DNA of 64,000 nucleotides. Origin: Metridium senile (taxonomy: Eukaryota; Cnidaria; Anthozoa; Actiniaria; Metridiidae). A model generated the notes under the pieces. The model was not told the DNA's origin. It worked only from the letters and a program-made list of their open reading frames with translations, and searched no databases. Where the stretch lies: positions 11,455,655 to 11,519,654 of the forward strand of contig OX459104.1 in assembly GCA_949775045.1 (NCBI GenBank), given 5' to 3'. Below are positions 1 through 11,602 of this stretch, piece by piece. Each line of letters starts with the position of its first letter. Position 1 is the stretch's first letter. A program made the translations under genes and the position numbers.

Positions 1-57
1 CTTAAATACATTAACAAAAACCTTTAAAACTAAATACAACATTTTTGTATAATAATT

Positions 58-900
58 ATAGCTGTTAAAAACATGTTTTTCCATTTGAAATTATTCATCT
101 GCTTTGTTACTGTAGTCAAGACACTGTGTCAGTCTATAGTAAATAGTACACTAAAAACATGTTTTTACATTTGAAATTATTTATCTGCTTTGTTACTGTA
201 GTCAAGACACTGCGTCAGTCTATAGTAAATAGTACAAGCACACTAAAAACATGTTTTTACATTTGAAATTATTTATCTGCTTTGTTCCTGTAGTCAAGAC
301 ACTGCGTCAGTCTATAGTAAATAGTACAAGCACACTAAAAACATGTTTTTACATTTGAAATTATTTATCTGCTTTGTTACTGTAGTCAAGACACTGTGTC
401 AGTCTATAGTAAATAGTACAAGCACACTAAAAACATGTTTTTACATTTAAAATTATTTATCTGCTTTGTTACTGTAGTCAAGACACTGCGTCAGTCTATA
501 GTAAATAGTACACTAAAAACATGTTTTTCCATTTGAAATTATTCATCTGCTTTGTTACTGTAGTCAATACACTGTGTCAGTCTATAGTAAATAGTACAAG
601 CACACTAAAAACATGTTTTTACATTTGAAATTATTTATCTGCTTTATTACTGTAGTCAAGACACTGCGTCAGTCTATAGTAAATAGTACACTAAAACATG
701 TTTTTACATTTGAAATTATTTATCTGCTTTGTTACTGTAGTCAAGACACTGCGTCAGTCTATAGTAAATAGTACACTAAAAACATGTTTTTACATTTGAA
801 ATTATTTATCTGCTTTGTTACTGTAGTCAAGAGACTGTGTCAGTCTATAGTAAATTGTACAAGCACACTAAAAACAAGTTTTTACATTAATTATCTGCTT
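58..900. repeat. Tandem repeat, ~82-93 bp unit, about 10 copies
   Basis: A unit of roughly 82-93 bp recurs about ten times. Each unit runs from an A-rich start with the palindrome-like AAAACATGTTTTT through CTGCTTTGTTACTGTAGTCA to a TAAATAGTACA end. Units differ by a few substitutions and by presence or absence of an ACAAGCAC linker. The last copy (about 866-950) is degraded. No ORF of interest crosses it. It is a satellite-like array, possibly longer to the left of the window. Confidence 0.9.
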
Positions 901-1001
901 TGTTACTGTAATGAGACACTATATTAGTCTAAAGTTAATAGTGCAATACATCTTGGTACAATAGTGTACATATTTTGTATATATGCGGGTATTAAATTGT
1001 T

Positions 1002-1427
1002 TCAGAAGTCACATTTTGATATAAATAGGCGAATGACCAAGTGTCCATTATTGGTAACACTAAAAATATCTGGCCACCAGATAAATTCGACTTCTCGAGT
1101 AGACCTTCCCTCTCCAAAACCTACTATGATTTTAGACTTTGAGGTAACTCTCTTCCGAAGTTGTTGAGGGATTGCAGCCTTCTTAGTAGCCAACTCAATA
1201 AGTCTTTGAGCTGATAGTTCACCCTTTTCCATTAAATCATTTTGGCAAATATTGTTACCAGAAAACATAAGTGCATGTTTAAAAGGCACAAGGGATTGTT
1301 CATGCAAAGCATACAGTAGGTCTTCAAGATGAAATATTTTGTAGCTAAATTTGTTAGTTTTTGCACTATAAGGCAGTTGTCGGTGGGGTCTTTCCTGTAT
1401 AGCATTGACTTGAGTGACACTCTGCAT
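1002..1427 (-). CDS. Hypothetical partial coding segment (possible terminal exon)
   Basis: This is a 141-codon open frame on the minus strand that ends in a stop near 1002. The translation has mixed composition without low-complexity bias (for example a KIIVGFGEGRSTREVEF stretch), so it could be a real last exon. I do not recognise a family. An acceptor site and upstream exons could not be assigned, and the region towards 3.4 kb is minisatellite. It may be a fragment of a mobile-element gene. The alternative is a chance ORF. Confidence 0.25.
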   Translation of the reverse strand: MQSVTQVNAIQERPHRQLPYSAKTNKFSYKIFHLEDLLYALHEQSLVPFKHALMFSGNNICQNDLMEKGELSAQRLIELATKKAAIPQQLRKRVTSKSKIIVGFGEGRSTREVEFIWWPDIFSVTNNGHLVIRLFISKCDF

Positions 1428-1676
1428 ATGCTGCCTGTTATGGGATTGCTTCTCCGTCTTTTTTATCTTGCTACCTGTACCAGGGTACCGCTTTTAACTG
1501 GTCACTTTTTCTTCCTGTTACTTCCACCCCTTTTTTCCTTTTCAACCTTTTTACACCGACCCAACATGTTTTACGTCATATTGTCATGTATTATGGTTGA
1601 GTCTATGTATTATGTATTATTGTCTGTTTAAGAATAGCATAATTATTACTACGTGTGTCGCAGTATGAAATTGTAA

Positions 1677-3405
1677 TAATATCACAGCATCACAGTATCA
1701 CAGTACCACAGTATCACAGTACCACAGTACCACAGTATCACAGTACCAATGTACCATAGTATCACAGTACCATAGTATCACAGTACCACAGTACCAATGT
1801 ACCATAGTATCACAGTACCAATGTACCATAGTATCACAGTATCACAGTACCACAGTACCACAGTATCATAGTACCACAGTACCACAGTACCACAGTATCA
1901 CAGTATCACAGTACCACAGTACCACAGTACCACAGTACCACAGTATCATAGTACCACAGTACCACAGTATCACAGTGCCACAGTACCACAGTACCAATGT
2001 ACCACAGTATCACAGTACCACAGTACCACAGTATCATAGTACCACAGTACCAAAGTACCACAGTACCAAAGTACCATAGTATCACAGTACCATAGTATCA
2101 CAGTACCACAGTATCATAGTATCACAGTACCACAGTATCACAGTACCAATGTACCATAGTATCACAGTACCACAGTATCACAGTACCACAGTATCATAGT
2201 ACCACAGTACCAAAGTACCACAGTACCAAAGTACCATAGTATCACAGTACCACAGTATCACAGTACCATAGTATCACAGTACCATAGTATCACAGTACCA
2301 CAGTATCACAGTATCATAGTACCAAAGTACCACAGTACCAAAGTACCATAGTATCACAGTACCATAGTATCACAGTACCACAGTATCATAGTATCACAGT
2401 ACCACAGTATCACAGTACCAATGTACCATAGTATCACAGTACCACAGTATCACAGTACCACAGTATCATAGTACCACAGTACCAAAGTACCACAGTACCA
2501 TAGTATCACAGTACCACAGTATCACAGTACCATAGTATCACAGTACCACAGTATCACAGTACCACAGTATCACAGTACCATAGTATCACAGTACCATAGT
2601 ATCACAGTACCATAGTATCACAGTACCATATTATCACAGTACCACAGTATCACAGTACCATAGTATCACAGTACCATAGTATCACAGTACCACAGTATCA
2701 CAGTACCATAGTATCACAGTACCACAGTATCACAGTATCACAGTATCACAGTATCACAGTACCAGTATCACAGTACCATAGTATCACAGTACCATAGTAT
2801 CACAGTACCATAGTATCACAGTACCATAGTATCACAGTACCACAGTATCATAGTATCACAGTACCACAGTATCATAGTATCACAGTATCAGTACCACAGT
2901 ATCACAGTACCACAGTACCATAGTATCACAGTACCATAGTATCACAGTACCACAGTATCACAGTACCATAGTATCACAGTACCACAGTATCACAGTATCA
3001 CAGTACCACAGTATCACAGTACCACAGTATCACAGTACCATAGTATCACAGTACCATAGTATCACAGTACCATAGTATCACAGTACCACAGTATCATAGT
3101 ATCACAGTACCACAGTATCATAGTATCACAGTATCACAGTACCACAGTATCACAGTACCATAGTATCACAGTACCATAGTATCACAGTACCATAGTATCA
3201 CAGTACCACAGTATCACAGTACCATAGTATCACAGTACCATAGTATCACAGTACCAAAGTACCATAGTATCATAGTACCACAGTACCATAGTATCACAGT
3301 ATTACAGTACATCACAGTACCATAGCACCATAGTATCACAGTATTACAGTACATCACAGTACCATAGCACCATAGTATCACAGTATTACAGTACCAATCG
3401 TATCA
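1677..3405. repeat. 10-bp minisatellite array (CAGTACCACA/CAGTATCACA)
   Basis: About 1.7 kb is built almost wholly from a degenerate 10-bp unit, CAGTAYCAYA, with variants CCACAGTATC, CCATAGTATC and CCAATGTACC. The variants form higher-order 20-60 bp blocks. The right edge (about 3300-3405) degenerates into ATTACAGTACATCACAGTACC blocks. The same unit occurs in inverted orientation at 7312-7983. Confidence 0.95.
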
Positions 3406-5741
3406 CGGTACTGTAATGCGGGATTTGTAACAATTACAGTGTAACAGATCGCAATAGTCTTGTTTTTGTAGAGATCTAGAAAATAAAATACAGTAGAACC
3501 AAAGGTAATAGTCCTATAAATGCCATAATAATGTGTTCTACGTTTTTATAAAGAAAACAAGTCTATTTCTATGCCTATGCTGTTTTAGTTCAGTTATTTA
3601 ATGCAACAATCAAACTTCATTTTACGACTTTCATTGGAGCCATTCTTGACGGTTAACAGAGTTACTCAGGCAATAAATGTATAAGTTTTAATACCAATTT
3701 ATCTAGGTAAATAATTCTCTTGAATGGTCTTTTGTGCTTATTTCCGGTAAACATGGTAAAATGGTCTTAATCTGGACACATCTATCACGATAAAGGAATG
3801 CCAAGTGTATTATGATCTGTTTTAAGATTACATAACAAAAAAAAAAGGAAAATGAAATGAAAAGAAAAGACTGAAAAGTCGAGTTTTGACACTTGGATTT
3901 ATATTGCTCCAGATCAACTGGATTACTGCAAGTGAACATTGCATACGAACAATCATGTACAAAAAAACATTGAATACTGAATAGTGTACTCTAAGACCAA
4001 ATGGCATTGTGGGTCTGATTGATTTATAATAAATAATACATATACAGTGATTGCTGACGCAGCGAAGCGAGCCTGAGCGAGCGAGCAAGGAAGCAGTACT
4101 AATTCATGTATTAAAGCGGGTTGAATAGATAATTTTTTGGGACCCACAATGCCTTTCGTTAACGACAATCAAGGATATGAAATAGCGTGCGCTTTTGATG
4201 CGAGTTGTATATCAAAATTACTGGACAACATCCTAAACTACTTGATAGAAGTCTGAAAGTGATTTAGAGCTAGCCGTGGGGAAAAAAAATCAAGAGAAAA
4301 CTGTGCTATTGAAGAAGAACGTAAGGATATTGTAGATCGAAAACTCGAGTCAAAATTAGAAACATAAACAACTACTGGAACCCATGAAATCAATATAAAA
4401 TCATTAATTGTAATTTATAATTAGTTACAAGTTGTATCTCTAGTTGTATCTCAAGTTGTATGTCTATCAGTTTATTTAAGAAATTTATCATGTTTATATT
4501 GTGAGTGCAAATAAGTAGTTTTCAACTGTATTGTAAACCATGCATGTTGTCTTGCTTTATTCGTTTTGGGTTGTAACAAGTTAGTTCATAGCAGTTTGCC
4601 GTTGTTTGTACCAGTGTTGTACAAAAAGTAGGTAATCTAGTTAATTAATCTGGAAAATTATGTAGCTTTTTAATTACAAATACGAGCTCTTTAAATTTGT
4701 TTTCCATGCACAAAGCGTTCATGCAGCAATTCAGTAAAACATTCGAAATAAAATGCTGCATAACAACTCATGCACAATATGTGCGTTTCGTTTATACAGG
4801 CATCGAAGAGCAGTCCATCTATAAACGAACTAGAAGTTTTCGTCTTTATTTTTTCTGCGAATTGCTTAGTTTTATATAGGTCAGTTGTCTATTGAGATAT
4901 TGACTGCCTCATCATTGCTGCCTCAGCATACTAAGGTTGGAAAAACTTATAGTTGGTACAAATTTTTTAAACAAAGGCTAGATAATTCCTTACCACAAAA
5001 TGATTGTTGTGTTTATCTATATCATTAAAATTGATTGCATTACGATGTTGTTGTTGATTTAAAACCAAATACTATTCCAAAGCAATGTCCTAAAAAAGAT
5101 GAGCCACAAAGTACAATTCATGCATGTAGACCAAATCAATACAAAATCATTGCCTGTTTTATCTCTAGTTGACTTAGTTCTCTTCTCTGCTCTCAAGCCG
5201 CGTTCCCTGTTTATATTTACTTATAATCCAAATGTAAAACGTCAGCATTTCCTACCAGTAGGTAGATTAGTATTTACTCCCCATAATTAACTAGTACATT
5301 GTTTTGAATGCACTAAGAATAAAATAACTAATTATTATTTATGTTATTGTAAATAAGATTACATGGCCCAAAATGCATTTCTATCTTGCAATAATGCACT
5401 ATTCAATATGCAGTACTCTGTATAACACAGATAAATTGATAAACAGAAAGGTATGGTCTGTGTTACATATTTTTGTCACTTTTATTATTACAAATAATTT
5501 TAACTTTTAATATGCCGGAATCGTGATTTTAACATTAAAACTGACGGGATGGCGGTATATCAAATAAAAACGAGCGGGATAGCGGGATCAGGAAACTCCT
5601 ATTGTGGACCCTCCATCACCGCTACTTTCCTGATAAGCTTTCCAGTATTTAAAGAAATATATGATCTTCAAGATATAGATCAGATTTATCTTTTCTCCAA
5701 CTTTTGATAACTTTTAGTCTTACATTTAGAGATGTCAAAGT
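3406..5741. other. Intergenic stretch, no gene recognised
   Basis: AT-rich sequence with only short chance ORFs. A GC-richer patch at about 4055-4095 is made of GCGAGC/GCGAAGC words. I see no convincing exon, RNA gene or terminal repeat. Confidence 0.5.
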
Positions 5742-7312
5742 TTGGCAATTCGAGCAATGTCTGTGAACGTTACACTCGCTACTCCAGTGAAAACAGTTGT
5801 AATGTTGGTCTGTAAACAAACACCTTTAAATGGTTACGCCAGTATTAAAAGGCCTAGTGAAAACACAGCCAGTAACACTTTCCCTAAGCAACGGAAATTA
5901 CCGATGCAATTTGACGAAAGATTTTCCCCACGTATATGTCACCTCATAATATATATTATCTGTTTGCTAACCAGTTTTACCCTCCAGTTTCAAGTAGCCA
6001 CCATGGTGAACGAATCACCTAAAAAGTCTCTTTCCATCAGAGCAAATACTGAGGGGAAAAGACTATTCCATGTGAAGAAGTCAAACACAAAATATGTTCC
6101 AGTTTCTAATTTTTCCTTTAGAATTGTTTCTTTTATTGAATTTGAGCCCGCCTTAAGTAAATATAATGGTTACCTTTTGGATGTCCAGCGATCAGATGGA
6201 GCAAGAATGTTAGTATAGCCTAACAGCATTGATATTGGTTTACTAATACAGTGTTTCTCATTTTAACTTGTAACATATCTTTCTGTTAATATATCTTTCC
6301 ATAGGACATGCTTTTCCACTTGCGAAGAGCTTGGTTCGGCGAAAAGCTTTCTAATCGCAGTCAACAGAACCTTCTCCTCAAAGGGAGCGGTGATGTGGGA
6401 GTCAGTGTCCGACTCTCAGCTAAGAAGTTTTGTAATAAAGGAACTTGAGGAGTTCAACGAAAGGCCCGATACATTGGGAAAGAAGAAAAGGGCCGCTATG
6501 ATAGTCGGGAGACAAAGGGACAGTGAGGTCTACGTACTAAACGAAAACGTTCAGGTATTTATTACTTATTATATATTGTATTTTAGTTTAGTTTTCTTTT
6601 ATAATTAGATCGATGGAATTTTCGCAAAGTTTGCGAGAGTATTGGAAAAATTATAATGAGGTTACTTAACAAAAACACACGCATGTGTGATGACGTGTTG
6701 AAGCTCAATGCATATCTATATTCCATATTTATGTGAAGAGCCTTTTAACGATTAGGTGTAGAGTATTAATACAGCATGCAAAAACAGAATTCTATATTCA
6801 TTTCTAAGACTATCAATTCTAGATTGGATCAATTCATGCGAGTAGCGCAGAGTAGTCGACTTGCCCTCCCGAGGTCGGGTGGCCTAAAGCGTTGTTAAAA
6901 TAGCATACGTAAACAGGGAGCCAGGCTTAATCATATTTATTTTCTTTAGAAAGTTTACTGCTTTATTATATGTATTTTCCTTAGAAAATTTACTTTCGTC
7001 TTTATACGGGTTTCCTGTGTTTTGAGATCAACTCCCTGTTGTTTGGGATCGGTTAACGGGTCACGTTTACTGTAATTGGATATGGACTATAACCATCTCT
7101 ATGGGTTGCCTGTTTTGTATTTGCCGGCTGACTGTGATTGATTTGGTCCAGATCAAAGCATACCCGATGCTTTACCCCCGTTGAAAAACGTTTGTCATGG
7201 CAGCAGAAGACGCCTTTAGTTTTCACTAGGCCCTCTCACTGGAATTATATTAAAAGTCTTTCTTATACCTTAACAGATTGACGGCGATGGAAAAAAGATC
7301 GCCCCAGAATAT
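5742..7312 (+). pseudogene. Broken multi-exon gene, possibly DUF927-like
   Basis: Three exons join in frame. Exon 1 ends near 6208 (phase 2), exon 2 is about 6305-6555 (ends NENVQ, phase 0), and exon 3 starts near 7278 with IDGDGKKIAPEY. Exon 3 then runs straight into the minisatellite at about 7312. The order of an N-terminal 'SNFSFRIVSF' strand, 'GYLLDVQRSDG', a long helix ('LRSFVIKELEEFNERPD'), and 'GRQRDSEVYVLN' resembles the layout of DUF927 proteins, which are helicase-associated domains in bacteria and some mobile elements. That match is from memory and weak. The true start is uncertain: the sequence before about residue 85 may include intron. The rest of the gene is missing or displaced by the repeat, so it is probably inactive. 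Confidence 0.4.
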
Positions 7313-7983
7313 GATACTGTGATATTATGGTACTGTGGTACTATGGTACTATGATACTGTGGTACTGTGATACTGTGATACTGTGATACTGTGGTACTGT
7401 GGTACTTTGGTACTGTGGTACTGTGGTACTGTGGTACTGAGATACTGTGGTACTGTGGTACTGTGGTACTGTGGTACTGAGATACTGTGGTACTGAGGTA
7501 CTGAGATACTGAGATACTGTGGTACTGTGGTACTGTGGTACTGAGATACTGTGGTACTGAGATACTGTGGTACTGAGATACTGTGGTACTGAGGTACTGA
7601 GATACTGTGGTACTGTGGTACTGTGATACTGTGATACTGTGGTAATGTGGTACTGTGGTACTGAGATACTGTGGTACTGAGGTACTGAGATACTGAGATA
7701 CTGTGGTACTGAGATACTGAGATACTGTGGTACTGAGATACTGTGGTACTGAGGTACTGAGGTACTGAGATACTGTGGTACTGTGGTACTGTGGTACTGT
7801 GATACTGTGGTACTGTGGTACTGTGGTACTGTGGTACTGTGGTACTGTGGTACTGTGGTACTGTGGTACTGTGATACTGTGATACTGTGGTACTGTGATA
7901 CTGTGGTACTGTGATACTGTGATACTGTGATACTGAGATACTGTGATACTGAGATACTGTGATACTGAGATACTGTGATACTA
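7312..7983. repeat. 10-bp minisatellite array, inverted copy (TACTGTGGTACTGTGATACTG)
   Basis: About 670 bp of TACTGTGGTA/TACTGTGATA/TACTGAGATA units, the reverse complement of the array at 1677-3405. It interrupts exon 3 of the broken gene to its left. The 251-codon minus-strand open frame across it (SQYHSI/VPQYHS repeats) is an artefact, because a 10-bp unit lacking stops keeps frames open. Confidence 0.95.
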
Positions 7984-8451
7984 GGTATCGATAGCTGCTA
8001 TATTTTGGTATACAATAGTGCACAATAGTAGTACAGTACACAATAGTAGTACACAATACAATAATGCGTATAGGTACTATGTGGTACTTGTAGCAAGAAA
8101 ACAATTATGGTTTGCTGTCCCTATTTCTGGCATGGTATAATAGCAATTATATGTATCATTGTAGATGTGAATTAGTTGTGGGATATATCATAATTTTATC
8201 TTTTTTATTTATTTATTTATTTATTAAACTTCCAACAAAGACATCCATATAAAACTTAATAATATAAACAAAAGGAAAAAGTTACAAAGTATATAAAGTT
8301 ATATTTTAAAGTATATGAAATAAAATAATTATAGTTTCAAACTGTAACTGAAACAAACCGATTAAGAAAAGTAATATTTATGATGTTATTCCTCGCAAAG
8401 TTGTTAACTATTTCGAAAGCCTTAAAACGATTTAAACCGTCATACTAACCT
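7984..8451. other. AT-rich non-coding stretch
   Basis: Contains short ACAATAGTAGTA repeats at about 8020-8060 and a TTTA microsatellite at 8205-8225. No gene seen. Confidence 0.5.
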
Positions 8452-8720
8452 GGAAGCTGAGGGTGATATGCGGAATTCATTCTCTCAACTAATCCAGCAA
8501 GCCACATTTTATATCTTTCTAGTTCCTCAGCATTTTTGATTTGTGCACATAAAGGCAACGACTTTGTCGGTTGTAGATCGGGAAAACGCGGACACAGTGT
8601 ATCTATGTCAACATTTGGGTGCTTTACAATGCAGTGCTTCTTGAGAGTGTAGAAAGATTTAAACTTGAAAGAGCATTGCTCGCAATGAATAACAAGAGTC
8701 TTCATGGTTATTTCACACAC
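8452..8720 (-). CDS. First exon of a C2H2 zinc-finger protein (partial)
   Basis: Minus-strand exon beginning at an ATG (8720) and ending at a donor site at 8452 (CTTCCAG|GTTAGTATG). The ~89-residue product starts MCEITMKTLV and holds one C2H2 finger: C-x2-C, then about 12 residues, then H-x4-H (CEQCSFKF...HCIVKH). The finger is followed by a helical segment (AEELERYKMWLAGLVERMN). Downstream exons, which would lie to the left, could not be identified, and the minisatellite arrays occupy that area. Function is unknown: single N-terminal fingers are common in both mobile-element and cellular DNA-binding proteins. Confidence 0.5.
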
Positions 8721-8934
8721 GTGTTGATGAATCTTGTAACAAATATCAGATGTAGTGCTGTTAATTTTATACTATCTGATAAATATTTATTTACAGCCCA
8801 TGGTATATCAACTTTGAATGTTTTATTTTAATAAATTATGAAGATTAATAATAAAGCAACTCGAAACTTTCGAACATACTCATATGTAACATACTGTCGT
8901 GTAGGGGAAGGGGAGGGGAATAAGGCCGGATATT

Positions 8935-10266
8935 ATGAGTCGGCAAACCTCCGCATTTCGCCAAGTGACTCATGTTTTGATCATGCCTAAACAACACTTA
9001 CAAATCTTGCGAGATATCATTCAAGACCGCATACGAAAGAAGAAAAGAAAAGGCAGAAAAGAGAGAGAGAGAGAAAAGGAGAAAGAGAGAAAGATGTCTT
9101 CAAAACAGAACAGAACGCAAAACGCAAAAGAAAAGCAACTTTGGAAGACAATCCGAAGGTGTTGGGTTGATTAACCACAGTCCAGTATTAGAAAAGACGC
9201 CAAATTCTCAAACTACACTGAATTCTTGTGACCCAAAACTGATGCCCGAACAAGAAAAAAATTCTAGTGAAACTGTAGTAGAAGGGACTGCAAGAAAGAC
9301 CGACAATAAAGAAGTCATAAAAGCTCCAGAAGTTAAACTTCACAATCGCCCATGTAGTAGCAGGGGAAAGCAAATGGTGATATTGGCAAAGAACAACCCA
9401 CGCAAACCAGCCGAGCCAACTGTTTTCCAAAAGCCTTCAAGTTCTAACTTGATGAAGCGAAAGTATCGTCCTTCAAACAATGAACACGTGGGGGAAAACA
9501 CGTCACTACCAGTGCTGCGAGGAATCGATTATAAATTGATTTCCAAAAGTTCTGATATCCCGGTCGGGAGTGAGACTTTTGGAACATGTTACGTTGCTGA
9601 ATATCGAAATATTAAAGTAGCCGTGAAAGAAAAAAAAGAAACGATTCGTTCGCCGAAAAAGAGCGTTGCAGACTGGAGGTTCTACATGAGGCTAAGATCA
9701 ATCATGCTCTCGGCGATCACCCTAATTTGCCACTTATTTTGGGAGTTTGTACTGCCAAAGAGCCTTATTGCCTTGTATTGCAATTTCACGGAACTGGCAC
9801 AGAAAGCCTTACGCTACAGAAAGCGGTTCATAGAAATATTTAAAAAAAGGCACAAATTATCAATTTATTCCGCGATATTTCTGTTGTTCTACAATATATT
9901 CATTTAAAGGACTACCTTCACAACGACATTAAGTCAAACAATGTTCTACTCCATACAGCTAAAGGTACTTATAAACCAGTTCTAATTGACTTTGGCAAGG
10001 GCAAACGAATAGAACGCGGAGAAAAAAGGGTCAGAACAACGGTAGTAAGTGCGAGTTATTTGGCACCAGAACTTTTTAAAGGACACAAAAAAACTACCGC
10101 AAGTGATGTGTTTGCCCTTGGAAAAATGTTCGAGGCAGCTGTTGCTCGCAGAAGTTTCAAGGACATCTTCGAGGACCTTATTAAAACAATGATTTCAGTC
10201 TCGCCAAATAACAGACCGTCAACCGGGGAAATAATAGCTTCGCTGTACGCTCTACATGAGAAATAA
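8935..10266 (+). pseudogene. Decayed protein-kinase gene of the element-X family
   Basis: Homologous in layout to the intact kinase at 47266-49391: a very basic, charged N-terminus (KKRKGRKEREREKEKERK) followed by a kinase domain. Visible kinase parts are a glycine-loop relative (VGSETFGTC), the beta-3 lysine segment VAVKEKKE, a catalytic loop YLHNDIKSNNVLL (HND replaces HRD), LIDFGKG (DFG), LAPELFKG (APE) and ASDVFALG. The frame is broken at least three times: a stop near 9174, a shift near 9690 and a stop near 9840. The second half (10060-10266) is in yet another frame. No large-protein partner is visible next to it. It is a dead relic of a transposon-borne kinase. It could instead be a decayed cellular kinase, but the shared basic N-terminus argues against that. 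Confidence 0.75.
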
Positions 10267-11480
10267 GCCGTATTTATCTTGTACGACGAACTTTCATTCA
10301 AAACGTAATTTTTAATTTTATTCAGAAAAATGTTTCGGTGCGAAAGAAAGTTTAAATTTTTTGTTCAAGATAAATACAGCTAATAGATTTATATCTTATT
10401 GTTGTAAATCGGTAATAGTGATCATGGTGATGTTTATGAGCTACATGCAATTTAATATCTTGATGATGACATTTAATAAACATACCCAGTTAAACAATAT
10501 GATCTACATTGATTGAGCTACATACTTATAACACCTTACAAACCACTGGAATGTATAATTGCGGTCAGTTTGCGACGCCTTCAAATCGTCGCAAAACAGA
10601 AATACAAGGTACGGGGCTCGTCATGTATCATAGCAATATTCAAATTGCCTCAAAAATAGTCAAGATAAGGAGCTGTGTGATTCTGATGATAGCATCACGA
10701 TCTTATCCCAAATCAAAGGCCACCTATGGCCAACTCGTGGATCGTTATTAGAACATTTTGAAAGCGCTTAGTGTTTAGACCACTTTTAATGTTGACTTTG
10801 TAGGATATATTTAAAAAAATTCAGAATATTATATGAAAATAATGAATGTTAGCATATTGAAAAGACAATGCATTGATTTCAAACAAATAAAACTTTATTT
10901 ATAATAGATTTAAACAATCCTGCTCGGCTTAAAATCAGATCGACTTCATTAGCGTGTCCAGAAAACTGAAAACAGGGTAGGGAAGAGGGGGTACCCATCA
11001 CGAATCACGCGCCGTTTTTTCATGATTTCACGGATCACGGAGTTACGTAAAGCGTTTTCACGTATCACAGATCTACAAAGAATAACACTGCTAAATGCCT
11101 TATAAAGTTGTCACGTTTTCACGGATTACCGATTCTGTAATCACGAGTCACGACAGTGAAAATCTGTAAATCACGGGTCACGGGCGAAGATGATGAATTT
11201 GAAGCCAAATTTAGGGTGAATCACGGATCATGGAAAACCTCTTCCCCACTCTGTGAAAAGCGCGCTCGTGACCAGAAATTTCCTTCTGGCATGCAAGAAT
11301 AGGAATGACACTGCACGACTTTTGCCACTTCTTTGATCATGGCCACGAATCCCCCCAACAACAGCTTTGAAAGAACAGCAAATTTCCATTTCTACACCTT
11401 CGTAAACAAATAAGCATCTGAAGTTATTTAATGATCACAATCGCTTTTAGCAGCAAAAACACAATTCATGCCAATTTCTG
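10267..11480. other. Intergenic; degenerate CACGGATCACG repeats at 11000-11245
   Basis: No gene recognised. Between about 11000 and 11245 the words TCACGGATCACG, TCACGGGTCACG and TTTCACGTATCAC recur irregularly, giving a degenerate short-period repeat beside the transposon boundary. The rest is AT-rich. Confidence 0.5.
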
Positions 11481-11578
11481 AATTCGCCCTTGGGGCGCTT
11501 GGGATTCCTTTGTAGTGTCACGTGACCAACACGTAAACAAACTCGCAAAGTTCGGACATACACGAGTGGTAGAGTTGG
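11481..11578 (+). repeat. Left terminal inverted repeat of the THAP/YqaJ transposon
   Basis: About 98 bp from AATTCGCCCTTGGGGCGC to AGAGTTGG. It matches the reverse complement of 18174-18271 with only a few differences. It contains CACGTGACC and probably acts as both transposase-binding end and promoter, because the transposase ATG follows 24 bp later (promoter role inferred). Confidence 0.92.
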
Positions 11579-11602
11579 TGTACGAAGTTCTGAATTGAAA
11601 TC

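Noticed and set aside
58..900. Regular ~90-bp repeats that could suggest a CRISPR array
   Set aside because: Units are contiguous with no unique spacers, the unit is too long, and the context is animal DNA.
6835..6895. Possible tRNA-like patch (GAGTAGCGCAGAGTAGTCG...)
   Set aside because: No acceptable B box or stems.
7349..8104. 251-codon minus-strand open frame (SQYHSITVPQYHS...)
   Set aside because: Direct translation of the 10-bp minisatellite. Stop-free units keep frames open, and there is no real protein signal.
11481..11492. Resemblance of the left terminal repeat start to cloning-vector polylinker (EcoRI + CGCCCTT)
   Set aside because: The same sequence, inverted, is present at the right end with surrounding homology, so it is element sequence and not contamination.
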